Source: UBA10649 sp965278945 (GTDB lineage: Bacteria > Actinomycetota > Actinomycetes > S36-B12). From it: DNA of 64,000 nt. The position numbers were made by a program, and so were the translations under genes. The notes beneath the pieces were generated by a model. It saw only the letters and a program-made list of their open reading frames with translations, ran no database searches and had not been told where the DNA came from. How positions within the stretch are numbered: position 1 is the stretch's first letter; every line of letters begins with the position of its first letter. Shown one piece after another: positions 49,281-58,033 of this stretch. The DNA lies in the NCBI GenBank assembly GCA_965278945.1, contig OZ257128.1, forward strand, positions 62,001 through 126,000, in the 5' to 3' direction.

Positions 49281-49354
49281 GCCCCTGTAGTCCAATTGGC
49301 AGAGACACCCGGCTTAAACCCGGCACAGTGAGGGTTCGATCCCCTCTGGGGGCA
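49281..49354 (+). tRNA. tRNA with UAA (Leu) anticodon but short variable arm
   Basis: 74-base cloverleaf. Acceptor GCCCCTG/TGGGGGC (with G-T wobble pairs), D stem GTC/GAC, anticodon loop CTTAAAC (TAA at 49315-49317), 4-bp anticodon stem with a C-C mismatch at its base, variable region of only 5 bases (ACAGT), T arm GAGGG-TTCGATC-CCCTC, discriminator A. Canonical tRNA-Leu is a long-variable-arm type. TAGGGT at 49267-49272 lies 8 bases before the 5' end. Confidence 0.85.
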
Positions 49355-49373
49355 CGCGCGAGAGGAGGCAGGC

Positions 49374-49598
49374 GTGGGCCTTATGTCGTGGTTACGTCGC
49401 AGTTCTCCGCGGGGAGCGGGCTCGGTCGTCGGAGTGTTTGACGAGATCTACAGCCCGTCCGCCGCCCGCGCCCGTGAGCACCTGGACCGCCAGCACGAGC
49501 AGGTCGTGGCAACCCCGTCGCCCGGGGACCGGCTCCTGTCCGAAGGACGAGTCGTCATTGAGGGCCACCTAATTGGCGAAACCGATCCCATCGGTTAA
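49374..49598 (+). CDS. Small protein, possibly DUF6191-like
   Basis: 74 residues from GTG 49374 with a strong GAGGAGG Shine-Dalgarno. An N-terminal basic/hydrophobic stretch (MSWLRRSSPRG), then VVGVFDEIYSPSAARAREHLDRQ and a C-terminal GRVVIEGHLIG. The FDE-x-x-P-A-R pattern resembles small actinobacterial proteins of the DUF6191 type from memory; not certain. Its TAA stop is the start of the yccA -10. Confidence 0.65.
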   Translation: MGLMSWLRRSSPRGAGSVVGVFDEIYSPSAARAREHLDRQHEQVVATPSPGDRLLSEGRVVIEGHLIGETDPIG

Positions 49599-49601
49599 CG
49601 T
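49596..49601 (+). promoter_or_regulatory. Leaderless -10 of the YccA gene overlapping a stop codon
   Basis: TAACGT, 7 bases before ATG 49609; its TAA is the stop of the preceding small gene. GGAAAG within the 7 bases could also act as a weak Shine-Dalgarno. Confidence 0.55.
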
Positions 49602-49608
49602 GGAAAGC

Positions 49609-50442
49609 ATGCAGTCATCGAACCCCGTCCTCACGCGCTATGAGAAGAACGACAAGTCCGGCTTTGCCTATGCCGAAGGCGTAAACGCCTACACGCAGGC
49701 AGCGGCCGGCGGAGCCGGAGCGGCCGACGTCAACACGGCGTTCCAGCAGGTCACGGCAGGCGGCGGAGCCCGTCTGACCATGAATGACGTCATCGTCAAG
49801 TGCCTTGCCGTTTTCGCCGTCACCGTGATATTCGCGGTCATCGGCTGGAACCTCGTCATCTCCATGCCGTGGCTCATGTGGGTCGGCTTGCTTGGCGGCC
49901 TTGGTCTTGGCCTGGTAAACGCCTTCAAGAAGGTGCCCTCCCCGCCGCTGATCCTTCTCTACGCGGTCTTCCAGGGCGTGTTCCTCGGTGGCATCAGCAA
50001 CTTCTACAACACCTTGGCGCTCTCCAACGAGTACCAGGGCATCGTGCTCCAGGCCGTGATCGCGACGATGACCACCTTCGGCGTCATGCTCACCTTGTAC
50101 CTGACCGGCATCATCAAGGTCACCAAGAAGTTCCAGAGCGTGATGATGGTCGCGCTCGTCTCGTACCTGGTTCTTGGCCTCGCGTCATTCGTCGCTGCGC
50201 TGTTCGGCGTTGGTGGCGGCTGGGGCTTCTACGGGATCGATGGGCTCGGCCTGATCATCTGCGTCTTCGGCGTGCTGATTGCCGCGTTTTTCCTTCTCCT
50301 CGACTTCGAGGCGATCAGTCAGGGCATCAAGCAGGGCGCGCCGGAGCGCGAGTCATGGCGCATGGCGTTCGGCCTGCTTGTCACGCTGATCTGGTTGTAC
50401 CTGGAGTTCTTGCGACTGCTGTCCATCCTCACGCGCAACTAG
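49609..50442 (+). CDS. Bax inhibitor-1/YccA family membrane protein
   Basis: 277 residues from ATG 49609. A hydrophilic N-terminus of about 60 residues, then seven hydrophobic helices from residue 62 (VIVKCLAVFAVTVIFAVIGW) to the C-terminus LIWLYLEFLRLLSILTRN. The acidic pair in LLLDFEAISQGIKQGAP near residue 225 is the family's typical proton/calcium-sensing position. Role unknown. Confidence 0.9.
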   Translation: MQSSNPVLTRYEKNDKSGFAYAEGVNAYTQAAAGGAGAADVNTAFQQVTAGGGARLTMNDVIVKCLAVFAVTVIFAVIGWNLVISMPWLMWVGLLGGLGLGLVNAFKKVPSPPLILLYAVFQGVFLGGISNFYNTLALSNEYQGIVLQAVIATMTTFGVMLTLYLTGIIKVTKKFQSVMMVALVSYLVLGLASFVAALFGVGGGWGFYGIDGLGLIICVFGVLIAAFFLLLDFEAISQGIKQGAPERESWRMAFGLLVTLIWLYLEFLRLLSILTRN

Positions 50443-50471
50443 CGCAGCTTCGCAGCTAAGGAAGGCTGCGC
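50442..50471. terminator. Candidate bidirectional terminator
   Basis: GCGCAGC (50442-50448) pairs with GCTGCGC (50465-50471), 16-base loop, between two convergent genes whose stops are 14 bases apart. Confidence 0.4.
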
Positions 50472-50776
50472 CGCAGTTCGATCAGCCGGTCAGTAACAGG
50501 CCGCGCATCGGACAGCGGCGCAGCCTTCACTGCTTTCAGGTAGTCGCGCCCGATCACCGCGAGCAGTGATCCCAGTCCGTGCGGCTCGAGCCGGGGAAGA
50601 ACGGCATCGGCAGGAACCTCGCTGTCGATCTCGCGAGTTCGCTCGAGGATCTCCTCGGCGGCCGCGTAGCACGCATCGGTGGTCGTGGCAGCGCGGTACA
50701 GCGGCATGCCGTTCAGGCGCTCGACTACGCGGTCGAGCTCGGTCTGGAGTGCCTGCACCTCGTCGTCGGTCGCCAT
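50456..50776 (-). CDS. Small conserved helical protein, unknown function
   Basis: 106 residues from ATG 50776 (GTG 50782 would add two). Predominantly helical: EVQALQTELDRVVERLNG, TDACYAAAEEILERTREID, LGSLLAVIGRDYLKAV and a C-terminal basic helix IELRRSLP. No signal peptide, no recognised motif. Convergent with yccA and divergent from the cystathionine beta-synthase gene. Confidence 0.65.
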   Translation of the reverse strand: MATDDEVQALQTELDRVVERLNGMPLYRAATTTDACYAAAEEILERTREIDSEVPADAVLPRLEPHGLGSLLAVIGRDYLKAVKAAPLSDARPVTDRLIELRRSLP

Positions 50777-50844
50777 ACTCACATCTGCCCGGCGACCGGA
50801 CCAAGCTGAACTGCCGGAGCGCTCATGGCGCCACCCTACGGCGC

Positions 50845-50850
50845 TATGGT
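50845..50850 (+). promoter_or_regulatory. Leaderless -10 of the cystathionine beta-synthase gene
   Basis: TATGGT, 6 bases before GTG 50857. No Shine-Dalgarno and no room for a SAM or other riboswitch. Confidence 0.6.
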
Positions 50851-50856
50851 CGTGAG

Positions 50857-52233
50857 GTGGAGATACATGACTCGGTGCTCGACCTCATCGGCAACACCCC
50901 GCTTGTACGCCTTAACCGCGTCACGGAGGGGATCGTCGGCCAGCCTGGCCCCCTCGTCTTAGCCAAGGTCGAGTACGTCAATCCGGGCGGCTCGGTCAAG
51001 GACCGGATCGCGGTGCGGATGGTCGACGCCGCCGAACGGGACGGGCTGCTCCTGCCTGGCGGCACCATCGTCGAGCCCACCAGCGGAAACACCGGGATCG
51101 GCCTGGCACTGGTCGCCCAGCAGCGCGGCTACAAGACCGTGTTCGTCTGCCCGGACAAGGTCAGCGAGGATAAGCGCAACGTCCTCAAGGCCTATGGCGC
51201 CGAGGTTGTCGTCTGCCCGACTGCCGTCGACCCCGAGGACCCGCGCTCGTACTACAGCGTCAGCGATCGCCTCGCCCGCGAGCTTCCCGGTGCCTGGAAG
51301 CCCGACCAGTACGCCAACCCGAACAATCCGCTGTCGCACTACGAGACGACCGGCCCGGAACTGTGGCGCCAGACCGACGGACGCATCACGCACTTCATCG
51401 CCGGGGCGGGCACGGGCGGGACGATCTCCGGGGCGGGCCGGTACCTGAAGGAGGTCAGCGGAGGGAAGGTACGCGTCATCGCCGCGGACCCCGAGGGCTC
51501 GGTCTACTCGGGAGGCAGCGGCCGTCCGTACCTCGTCGAAGGCGTAGGCGAGGACTTCTGGCCGACGACCTACGACGCGACCGTGCCCGACGAGGTCATC
51601 GCGGTGTCGGACAAGGACTCATTCGAGATGACGCGAAGGCTGGCCCGCGAGGAGGGTTTGCTCGTGGGTGGTTCCTGCGGGATGGCTGCTGTCGCGGCTC
51701 TGCGGGTCGCTGCGACTGCGGGACCGGACGATGTCATCGTGGTGCTGCTGCCCGACGGTGGGCGCGGCTACCTGTCGAAGGTCTTCAACGACGAGTGGCT
51801 GAGCAAGTACGGATTCCTGCAGGCGGACACCGAGCGCACCGTCGGCGACGTGCTTCGTGGCAAGTCCGGCGAGTTGCCCCCCTTCGTCCACACCCATCCG
51901 ACCGAGACCGTTCGCGACGCGATCGACATCCTTCGCGAGTACGGCGTCTCGCAGATGCCGGTCGTCCGCGCTGAGCCGCCGGTCATGGCCGCGGAGGTGG
52001 TCGGCTCCGTCGTCGAGCGTGACCTGCTTGACGACCTGTTCAACGGGCGCGCGCAACTGGCCGACAAGGTCGACGCGCACATGTCCGCGGCGCTGCCGAT
52101 GGTGGGAGCCGGCGAGCCGGTGTCCGCTGCAGTGGAGGCGCTGCAGGGCTCCGATGCCGTCGTCGTCGTCGACGACGGCAAGCCCTCCGGTGTCGTCACC
52201 CGCCAGGACGTCCTCGGCTACCTCTCGAGGTAG
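50857..52233 (+). CDS. cbs: Cystathionine beta-synthase
   Basis: Condenses homocysteine and serine to cystathionine (reverse transsulfuration). GTG 50857 gives 458 residues. PLP core: VEYVNPGGSVKDRIA (Schiff-base Lys), EPTSGNTGIGLAL, FIAGAGTGGTISGAGRYL and LVGGSCGMAAVA; two CBS regulatory domains from about residue 340 (VHTHPTETVRDAIDILREYGVSQMPVV and the last 60 residues). No N-terminal heme domain. The metB-type gene at 60852 could supply the partner lyase or synthase step. Confidence 0.93.
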   Translation: MEIHDSVLDLIGNTPLVRLNRVTEGIVGQPGPLVLAKVEYVNPGGSVKDRIAVRMVDAAERDGLLLPGGTIVEPTSGNTGIGLALVAQQRGYKTVFVCPDKVSEDKRNVLKAYGAEVVVCPTAVDPEDPRSYYSVSDRLARELPGAWKPDQYANPNNPLSHYETTGPELWRQTDGRITHFIAGAGTGGTISGAGRYLKEVSGGKVRVIAADPEGSVYSGGSGRPYLVEGVGEDFWPTTYDATVPDEVIAVSDKDSFEMTRRLAREEGLLVGGSCGMAAVAALRVAATAGPDDVIVVLLPDGGRGYLSKVFNDEWLSKYGFLQADTERTVGDVLRGKSGELPPFVHTHPTETVRDAIDILREYGVSQMPVVRAEPPVMAAEVVGSVVERDLLDDLFNGRAQLADKVDAHMSAALPMVGAGEPVSAAVEALQGSDAVVVVDDGKPSGVVTRQDVLGYLSR

Positions 52234-52236
52234 CAG

Positions 52237-52988
52237 TCAGTCGGGCATGTCCGTCAGCTCGACGATGGTGATGACTGTCCCTGTCACGGGGGCGGTGAAT
52301 GCAGATGCGATGCCGTCGGGCACCGGCAGGCCGCTCACCAGGACCGTGGCGTCGAGCGCGACGGCGTTGGCCAGCGATTCGTCGACCGAACTCACCATGA
52401 TCAGCGGGGTCCAGTGCGGCGGCGCACCCCCGAACTCCGGGGACACGCTGGCGAAGGGTTCGGCCCCGGTGCTGAGCATCGCGCTGCCGTCATCATCGAC
52501 GGTCTGCGCAACCAAGCCGAGCAGCGCCGAGTAGAACGTGCCTGCGGCGGCCGGCGCCGAGGACTGGTGGTCAAACCAGCATGGGGCATTGGGGCGGTCG
52601 TAGGCGTCAAACCCGTCGAACTGGTCCTTCTGCCACAGTCCGAAGGCGGCTCCGGTCGGGTCGACACCGATGGACATCGATCCGAAGTCCATCACCTGCA
52701 TCGGCCCCATGAAGACGTTCGCGCCCAACTCAGCGGCCAGGACGCTGGTCGACTCGATGTCCGGAACCGCGAAGTAGGTGAGGAACTGGCCGTATCCCTC
52801 CGGATCGGCCATCAGTGCCGCGACCCGATCTCCATCACTGAACGCCATCGTGTAGTGACCGGTCTCGGGGCCGCCAATCTCGAAAGTCCAACCGAGACCC
52901 CGGCGAGGAAGTCCATGAGGCCGTCTCGGGCCTCGACGTCCTTGACGGTCACGTCCATCCAGCACGGCTGCCCTGTGGCGAACTCCAT
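52237..52988 (-). pseudogene. VOC/glyoxalase-like protein gene with a frameshift
   Basis: ATG 52988 with AGGAGG upstream starts MEFATGQPCWMDVTVKDVEA, typical of two-domain VOC proteins. This frame runs to DFLAGV, after which the family sequence LGWTFEIGGPETGHY continues in a different frame to the stop at 52237. The shift lies by the CCCC run at 52898-52901 and is mended by one inserted base. After it, both VOC domains look intact (FGLWQKDQFDG; PCWFDHQSSAPAAAGTFYSALLG). Recent mutation or sequencing error; about 250 residues if repaired. Confidence 0.75.
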
Positions 52989-53060
52989 GGTCGAACCTCC
53001 TGCGTCGTCGAAGTTACGAGCGTACGCAACTCGACTGACACCCCGTGCCGAAAAGACGGT

Positions 53061-53684
53061 CTAGGAGGAAGGGCTGGCCGCCGGGGCCGGGAGCAGCACG
53101 GAGCACGTCTCCATGGCGGACTGAACGGCCTCGTCCGTCCGGTCCAGACTCGCCATCCAGTCGTCGCCGTCGGCAAGCGTGACGTCGTTGTCGGTCAGGC
53201 AGCTCTTGTACGCCGCGATAGCGGTCTCGTCGATCTGAGCGCCGCCACCGGGACCGCGCTGGCCGAACCCGCCCTGCGGGGCCAGACTCGCGCACGCGGC
53301 CTGGGCCGCATCGAAGGTCTCCTGATCGACGCCTTCAGGAAGGCCGCCCCCGGGGAAGCCACCGCCCGCAGGTCCGCCACTTGGCGGTGCGCCAGTCGGC
53401 ATGCCCGAAGGCATGTCGGTCGGCATACCGCTCGGGAATCCGCTTGGCGGTCCGCCATTGCCACCGCCGACGCCGTCGGGCAGGGTGACGCCGTTCTCGG
53501 CCAGGCAGTCGCGATAGGCCGTCATGTCCGCACCGCCCGGCACCGCAGCGCCTGTGGCCGACGATGTCGCGGCCGCCGCTGCGCTATCGGTTGACGAGTC
53601 CGTCGACGACGAACCGCCGCATGCGGACAGCAGGAGGAGCACTCCGGCGACGGCTGCGGTGAACTGAGCGGTGCGGCGAATCAT
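53061..53684 (-). CDS. Lipoprotein with Gly/Pro/Met-rich linker and duplicated Cys module
   Basis: 207 residues; lipobox LSAC near residue 22. Two related modules, YRDCLAENGVTLPDG ... DAAQAACASLAP and YKSCLTDNDVTLADG ... SAMETCSVLLP, flank a low-complexity segment of GMP/GFP repeats. Each module has a Cys pair that could form a disulfide. Last gene of the MacAB-like operon. The function is unknown; it may be a sensor or adaptor in the envelope. Confidence 0.8.
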   Translation of the reverse strand: MIRRTAQFTAAVAGVLLLLSACGGSSSTDSSTDSAAAAATSSATGAAVPGGADMTAYRDCLAENGVTLPDGVGGGNGGPPSGFPSGMPTDMPSGMPTGAPPSGGPAGGGFPGGGLPEGVDQETFDAAQAACASLAPQGGFGQRGPGGGAQIDETAIAAYKSCLTDNDVTLADGDDWMASLDRTDEAVQSAMETCSVLLPAPAASPSS

Positions 53685-54232
53685 CAGTTGTCTCCTTGTG
53701 GTGAGGGTGCGGTGCTTGGCGTGGTCTTGGTGGCTGCGTCCGGAGCGCCGCCCTCGGACACGGAGGTTGCGGTCAATGTCCCGTCGTCCCCGGTCTCGCC
53801 CCGGATGATCACTGTCGATCCGGTGACAAGGTCATCGAGCGAGGTCTGCGACTGCGTTGTGACGGGAACTGATTCGGGGACGACTACCTTCACCGTGTTC
53901 CCGTCGGCATCGGTGATGTACAGGCTGGTGCCGTCGACGAGCTTGACGGTTCCGGTGGTCATTCCGCCGGCCGCGCCCGCTGTGCCGCCACCGGGACCGG
54001 CTCCGACCCCAGGGAAGGCTCCTCCGCCGGGGAAGGCACCTCCGCCAGCCAGCGCCGCGAAGTCCGGAAGCGCCGAGGACGACGAGGTAGTTCGCTTCTC
54101 GACTAGTGCGCCGCCAGCGAATCCAACGGCAAGCACGAGGAGGACAAGCAGTACCCAGGTGAGACGGTTAGGGCGCGCATGCTCCCGCTTGGCAAGCAGT
54201 GTGGCCAGGTCGTCGTTCGTGGTGTCACTCAT
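53684..54232 (-). CDS. Membrane-anchored DUF5666-like protein
   Basis: 182 residues: cytoplasmic N-terminus, one membrane helix (about 25-45, WVLLVLLVLAVGFAGGALV), a Gly/Pro-rich linker, then a small beta domain (MTTGTVKLVDGTSLYITDADGNTVKVVV ... GSTVIIRGETGDDGTLTATSV) like DUF5666 repeats. ATG 54232 overlaps the permease gene by 8 bases. It probably works with the efflux system in the envelope. Confidence 0.75.
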   Translation of the reverse strand: MSDTTNDDLATLLAKREHARPNRLTWVLLVLLVLAVGFAGGALVEKRTTSSSSALPDFAALAGGGAFPGGGAFPGVGAGPGGGTAGAAGGMTTGTVKLVDGTSLYITDADGNTVKVVVPESVPVTTQSQTSLDDLVTGSTVIIRGETGDDGTLTATSVSEGGAPDAATKTTPSTAPSPQGDN

Positions 54233-55436
54233 GTCTCAGCGCCTCGATTGGTCGTAGGGATGCGGCACGGTTTGCGGGGTAGCTGCCGAAGAACAGCCCG
54301 AGGGCAACGGAAACGGCGAATGCGCCGATGACGGAGACCGGCATGATCACCGGCGTCACACCCGCTATCTGGAACTGCGTCACGACGAGCGCTATGACGA
54401 CGCCGGCGATCCCGCCGATCATCGACAGGACGGTGGCCTCGACCAGGAACTGGCCCATGATCGCGGACTTGCTCGCACCGATGGCCTTGCGAATTCCGAT
54501 CTCTCGGGTCCGCTCGGTGACGGTGACAAGCATGATGTTGGTGATGCCGATGCCGCCGACAAGCAGGCTGATGGCTGCGACCGCGCCGAGCAGCACGGTG
54601 AACACCTGGTTGGTGTCCTCGACCGTCGACAGCAGGCTCGCCTGGTTGAGTACCTGGTAGTCCCGCGATGACGTGTCCGTCGTGCCATGGCGGTCGTCGA
54701 GGATTGAGTAGACCTCCGACTCGGCGGCGGCGGTAGCCGATCCCGAGACGGCCTGGACGAGCACAGTGTCGAGGCTGCCGTAGCCGGTCAGATGGCCCTG
54801 GACGGTGGTCAGCGGTGCCACGATGACATCGTCGGAGTCCTGGAATCCGCTGCTGCCCTTCTCGGTCAGAGTGCCGACGACGGTGAACGGCGTCCCTGAG
54901 CAGACGATCTCCTTGCCTACTGGGTCGACGGTGCCGAAAAGCTCGTCGACAACGGTCTGGCCGACCACAACGGTGCGCTTCGATCCCGTCACGTCCTCAT
55001 TGGTGAAGTAAGTGCCAGAGTCGAGCGTCAGGTTGGAGGCTTCGAAGTAGGACGGCCACGTGCCGGTAATGCTGGTGGAGTAGCTGGTGCCTTCGTACGT
55101 ACACGCGGCCTGAGCCGACACGACGGGCGACGCACTCTTGACGTCGGGTGCGAGCACGTCGTCTGAAAGAGCGATTGCGTCGTCGACCGTCAGGTCCTTG
55201 AACTGGGTGCGCCCGCCTTGGCCGGGCGGCCCGAAGGCGCCATGGCGGACGGTGAGGGTGTTGGTGCCCAACTGCTCGATGCTGCTCGTCACGGCCTGTG
55301 AGGAACCGTTGCCGACCGCGACCAGCACGATCACCGCCGCCACACCGATGAGGATGCCGAGCACCGTGAGCGAGGATCGGAGCCGGTTCGCGGTAACCCC
55401 GCGAAGCCCGATGCTGATTGTCTCGAGAAGGTTCAC
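54225..55436 (-). CDS. MacB-like ABC transporter permease
   Basis: 403 residues. TM1 near 20-42, a large extracytoplasmic MacB_PCD domain (about 45-270), then three C-terminal helices with FTVLLGAVAAISLLVGGIGI and the hallmark RTREIGIRKAIGASK. GTG 55436 overlaps the ATPase stop. Mechanotransmission-type ABC permease acting on periplasmic substrates; a Gram-positive version of MacB split from its ATPase. Confidence 0.92.
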   Translation of the reverse strand: MNLLETISIGLRGVTANRLRSSLTVLGILIGVAAVIVLVAVGNGSSQAVTSSIEQLGTNTLTVRHGAFGPPGQGGRTQFKDLTVDDAIALSDDVLAPDVKSASPVVSAQAACTYEGTSYSTSITGTWPSYFEASNLTLDSGTYFTNEDVTGSKRTVVVGQTVVDELFGTVDPVGKEIVCSGTPFTVVGTLTEKGSSGFQDSDDVIVAPLTTVQGHLTGYGSLDTVLVQAVSGSATAAAESEVYSILDDRHGTTDTSSRDYQVLNQASLLSTVEDTNQVFTVLLGAVAAISLLVGGIGITNIMLVTVTERTREIGIRKAIGASKSAIMGQFLVEATVLSMIGGIAGVVIALVVTQFQIAGVTPVIMPVSVIGAFAVSVALGLFFGSYPANRAASLRPIEALRHE

Positions 55437-56125
55437 TGTCGATTCCGCCGCTCGGCTGAGATGAGCCCATCAACCAGAGTTATGACACGATCCGCGCGAT
55501 CGGCAACCTCGTCCTCGTGGGTGATCGTGACAATCGTGCGGCCCTCTGCGTGCATCTGGTCCATCAGATCAAGAACGTCGGATGTGGCCTGGCTGTCGAG
55601 GTTTCCGGTCGGCTCGTCTGCGAGCAGCAGCGAGGGCTCTGCGACGAGGGCACGGGCGACCGCGACTCGCTGCTGCTGCCCACCGGACAGTTCGTTGGGC
55701 TGGTGCCGCATCCGATCGGCAAGCCCGACTGACGCCAGCGCCTGCGCCGCGCGAGTGTGGCGTTCCTTGCGGCCCACCCCTCGATACAGCAGCGGTAGTT
55801 CGACGTTCGCGATGGCACTGGTGCGCGGGATGAGGTTGAACGACTGGAAGATGAATCCGATCTTCCGATTGCGCACGATCGAGAGCGCCGACTCGTCGAG
55901 GGAGTCGATGTTGATGCCGTCGAGCTCATAGTGACCGCTCGTCGCGCCATCGAGCGCGCCGATGATGTTCATGAGGGTCGACTTGCCCGAGCCGGACGTC
56001 CCCATGATCGCCAAATAGTCTCCTCGCTCGACCGTCAGGTCGACGCCTCGGAGTGCGTGCACCGTGGTCTCTCCCAGGCCGTATGACTTGGTGATGCCCG
56101 TCAAGGCGATGACCGGAGCCATCAC
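55433..56125 (-). CDS. MacB/LolD-type ABC transporter ATPase
   Basis: 230 residues. Walker A GTSGSGKST, Q-loop FIFQSFNLIPR, signature ELSGGQQQRVAVARAL, Walker B LLLADEPTGNLDSQ and switch ITHED. GTG 56125 overlaps the membrane-fusion protein stop by 4 bases, so the operon order is fusion protein, ATPase, permease, DUF5666-like, lipoprotein. Confidence 0.94.
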   Translation of the reverse strand: MMAPVIALTGITKSYGLGETTVHALRGVDLTVERGDYLAIMGTSGSGKSTLMNIIGALDGATSGHYELDGINIDSLDESALSIVRNRKIGFIFQSFNLIPRTSAIANVELPLLYRGVGRKERHTRAAQALASVGLADRMRHQPNELSGGQQQRVAVARALVAEPSLLLADEPTGNLDSQATSDVLDLMDQMHAEGRTIVTITHEDEVADRADRVITLVDGLISAERRNRQ

Positions 56126-57894
56126 GGACCGCCCTGAATAGAGACTGCGGGACCGGCGCCGCCACCGCCACCGCCTAGACCCCCACCACCCCCGGGGATG
56201 CCCCCGCCGGGAAAGCCCCCGAAGCCGCCGCCGCTGTCGGTGGTCGAGATGACCAGCTGGTCGCCCTCGGAGACTCCGCTGGTGATCTCCGTTCCCGAGT
56301 CCCCGGCGAGGCCTGTGGTGACCACAACCGTCGTGTCGACGCCGTCCTTGCGGACGGTGACCGTGCTCACGCCACCCGTCGTCGTGACAGCGGCACTAGG
56401 TGCCCACAGGACTGCAGTGGCCTGGTCAACGGTCACGACGACGCTGGCGCTCATTCCATCGCGCAGCGCATCGGGAGCCTCGTCGAGTGTGATGGTGGCC
56501 CCGTAGGTTGTGACGTCGCCTCCCGTTGTCGGCAGGATGTCGACCGCCGTCACGGTTCCAGTCGCGTCCTCACCCGAGAGCGCGTCGAAGGTGACCGTCG
56601 CGGACTGGCCCACCGCTACCTTGAGTGCATCGGCCTCGGAGAAGTTCGCGACGACCTCGTAGCTCGCATCGGGTATCAAGGTGAGAACCGGAGCCCCCGC
56701 GGCGGCGGACTGGCCGGCCTCGATCAGAACCGTGCCAACCACACCGGTGACTGGTGCGCGCATGACGGTCTCATCGAGTGCATCGTTCGCTGACTTCACG
56801 CCGTCCCGAGCCACATCGATCGCCGCCTGATCGGCTGTCGTCGATCCTGAGCCGGTGTTGACGGTCGCCGCCCCGGCCTGCAGGGAAGCCAGGGACTCTT
56901 GTGCCCGCACGATGCTCTGCTGATCGGAGGCATTGCTCTTCTTCAGGGCCAACTGAGCAGATTCCACTGACTTCTCGGCGGCATCGATCGAGTCCTGGGC
57001 CTGCTCGGCGAGGCTCGACTGAAGCTTCTTGAGAGAGACGTTCGCCGAGGTGATCCTCGCGTCGGCGTTGACGAGGCTCTGCTGGCTCTGAATTGCCGCG
57101 ACCTTCTGGGAGTTGACGGTGTTGTCGTAGCTCTGCTGCGCATTGCGAAGCGAGTCGTTCGCCGACGTGCACTGGGTCGACGCCGAGCCGTAGGTGTTGC
57201 AGTCGTTGGTCTGCTTGGCCTGGGCGCTGGCAACGTTCGTAGCCGACTGGTTCACCTTGAGGTTGTTCGTCGTCTCGTCGGCGGACGCACTTTGCACGGC
57301 CTGGTCATACGCGGTCCTCGCGTTCGTGACCTCCGCCTCCGCGGATCGCAACTGGCTCCACGCGTCAGTGCTCGGGCACGAGCCGTTCGGATCAAGGCAG
57401 CTCGTCGACCACGAAGCTTTCGCGTCGGCGAGATCTTGCTTGGCGTTGTCCAACGTCTGCTGGTTGCTCTTCTTGTTCAGCTTGGCGGTGGTCTGCGCAT
57501 CGGTAACCGCGCGTTGCGCAGACTGAAGCGAGAGTGAGGACTGATTCGCGCCAGTGACGGCCTGGGCGAATGAGCGCTTCGCGGAGGTGAGAGCAGACTG
57601 CGCTGCGGCGTCGTCCTGGCTTGCCAGTCGGTCACCTGACTCCACCGTGTCACCTGCCGTGACTCGCATCGACTTGACCGTCCCGCTCTGCGTGAACGAC
57701 AGGTCGACTGTTCCGGAGGTCTCGACCGAGCCGGTTGCCGTGACGGTTTCGCTCACCGTTCCCGACTGGACGGCAACGGTGCGGCCCGTCGATGCCTCAG
57801 CCGTGGAGTGGAACAGCCAGAAGTAGCCGCCCACCACGGCTGCCACCAGGACAAGGGCGAGAGTGACATTGATCCACACGATGCGTCGCTTCAT
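56122..57894 (-). CDS. Membrane-fusion (HlyD/MacA-like) protein with long coiled coil
   Basis: 590 residues. N-terminal membrane anchor (residues 7-30), lipoyl/biotinyl half-motif (VSETVTATGSVETSG), then about 270 residues of Ala/Ser/Gln-rich coiled coil (85-355) with two inserted Cys pairs (SCLDPNGSCPS; DCNTYGSASTQC), the second lipoyl half (APVTGVVGTVLIEAGQ), beta-barrel domains and a Gly-rich C-terminal tail. First gene of the efflux operon, divergent from the response regulator. Confidence 0.9.
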   Translation of the reverse strand: MKRRIVWINVTLALVLVAAVVGGYFWLFHSTAEASTGRTVAVQSGTVSETVTATGSVETSGTVDLSFTQSGTVKSMRVTAGDTVESGDRLASQDDAAAQSALTSAKRSFAQAVTGANQSSLSLQSAQRAVTDAQTTAKLNKKSNQQTLDNAKQDLADAKASWSTSCLDPNGSCPSTDAWSQLRSAEAEVTNARTAYDQAVQSASADETTNNLKVNQSATNVASAQAKQTNDCNTYGSASTQCTSANDSLRNAQQSYDNTVNSQKVAAIQSQQSLVNADARITSANVSLKKLQSSLAEQAQDSIDAAEKSVESAQLALKKSNASDQQSIVRAQESLASLQAGAATVNTGSGSTTADQAAIDVARDGVKSANDALDETVMRAPVTGVVGTVLIEAGQSAAAGAPVLTLIPDASYEVVANFSEADALKVAVGQSATVTFDALSGEDATGTVTAVDILPTTGGDVTTYGATITLDEAPDALRDGMSASVVVTVDQATAVLWAPSAAVTTTGGVSTVTVRKDGVDTTVVVTTGLAGDSGTEITSGVSEGDQLVISTTDSGGGFGGFPGGGIPGGGGGLGGGGGGAGPAVSIQGGP

Positions 57895-57971
57895 GCAGGC
57901 ACTGTGCCTACGGAGTCTGTGAGTTCTCTGGCAACGGCGTGTGGAGGGGCTGTGATGTCGAACTCTGATCG

Positions 57972-58000
57972 CTCACAGGAAACTGACAGGATTCACACAG
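57972..58000. promoter_or_regulatory. PhoP/OmpR-type direct-repeat box
   Basis: CTCACAG (57972-57978), CTGACAG (57983-57989) and CACACAG (57994-58000) repeat every 11 bp, the spacing used by OmpR-family dimers and similar to the TCACAG-N4 repeats bound by mycobacterial PhoP. It lies between the efflux operon and the response-regulator gene, so it can serve both. Confidence 0.65.
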
Positions 58001-58033
58001 ATCACACTCGGGTGAAAGGAGCAGGCTGTCGCC

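Noticed and set aside
50783..50856. Possible SAM or cobalamin riboswitch before the transsulfuration genes
   Set aside because: The gap before cystathionine beta-synthase is too short and the gene appears leaderless; metB also has no leader.
52401..52667. 88-codon minus-strand frame inside the VOC gene
   Set aside because: Lies in the wrong frame relative to both VOC domains and has no start signal.
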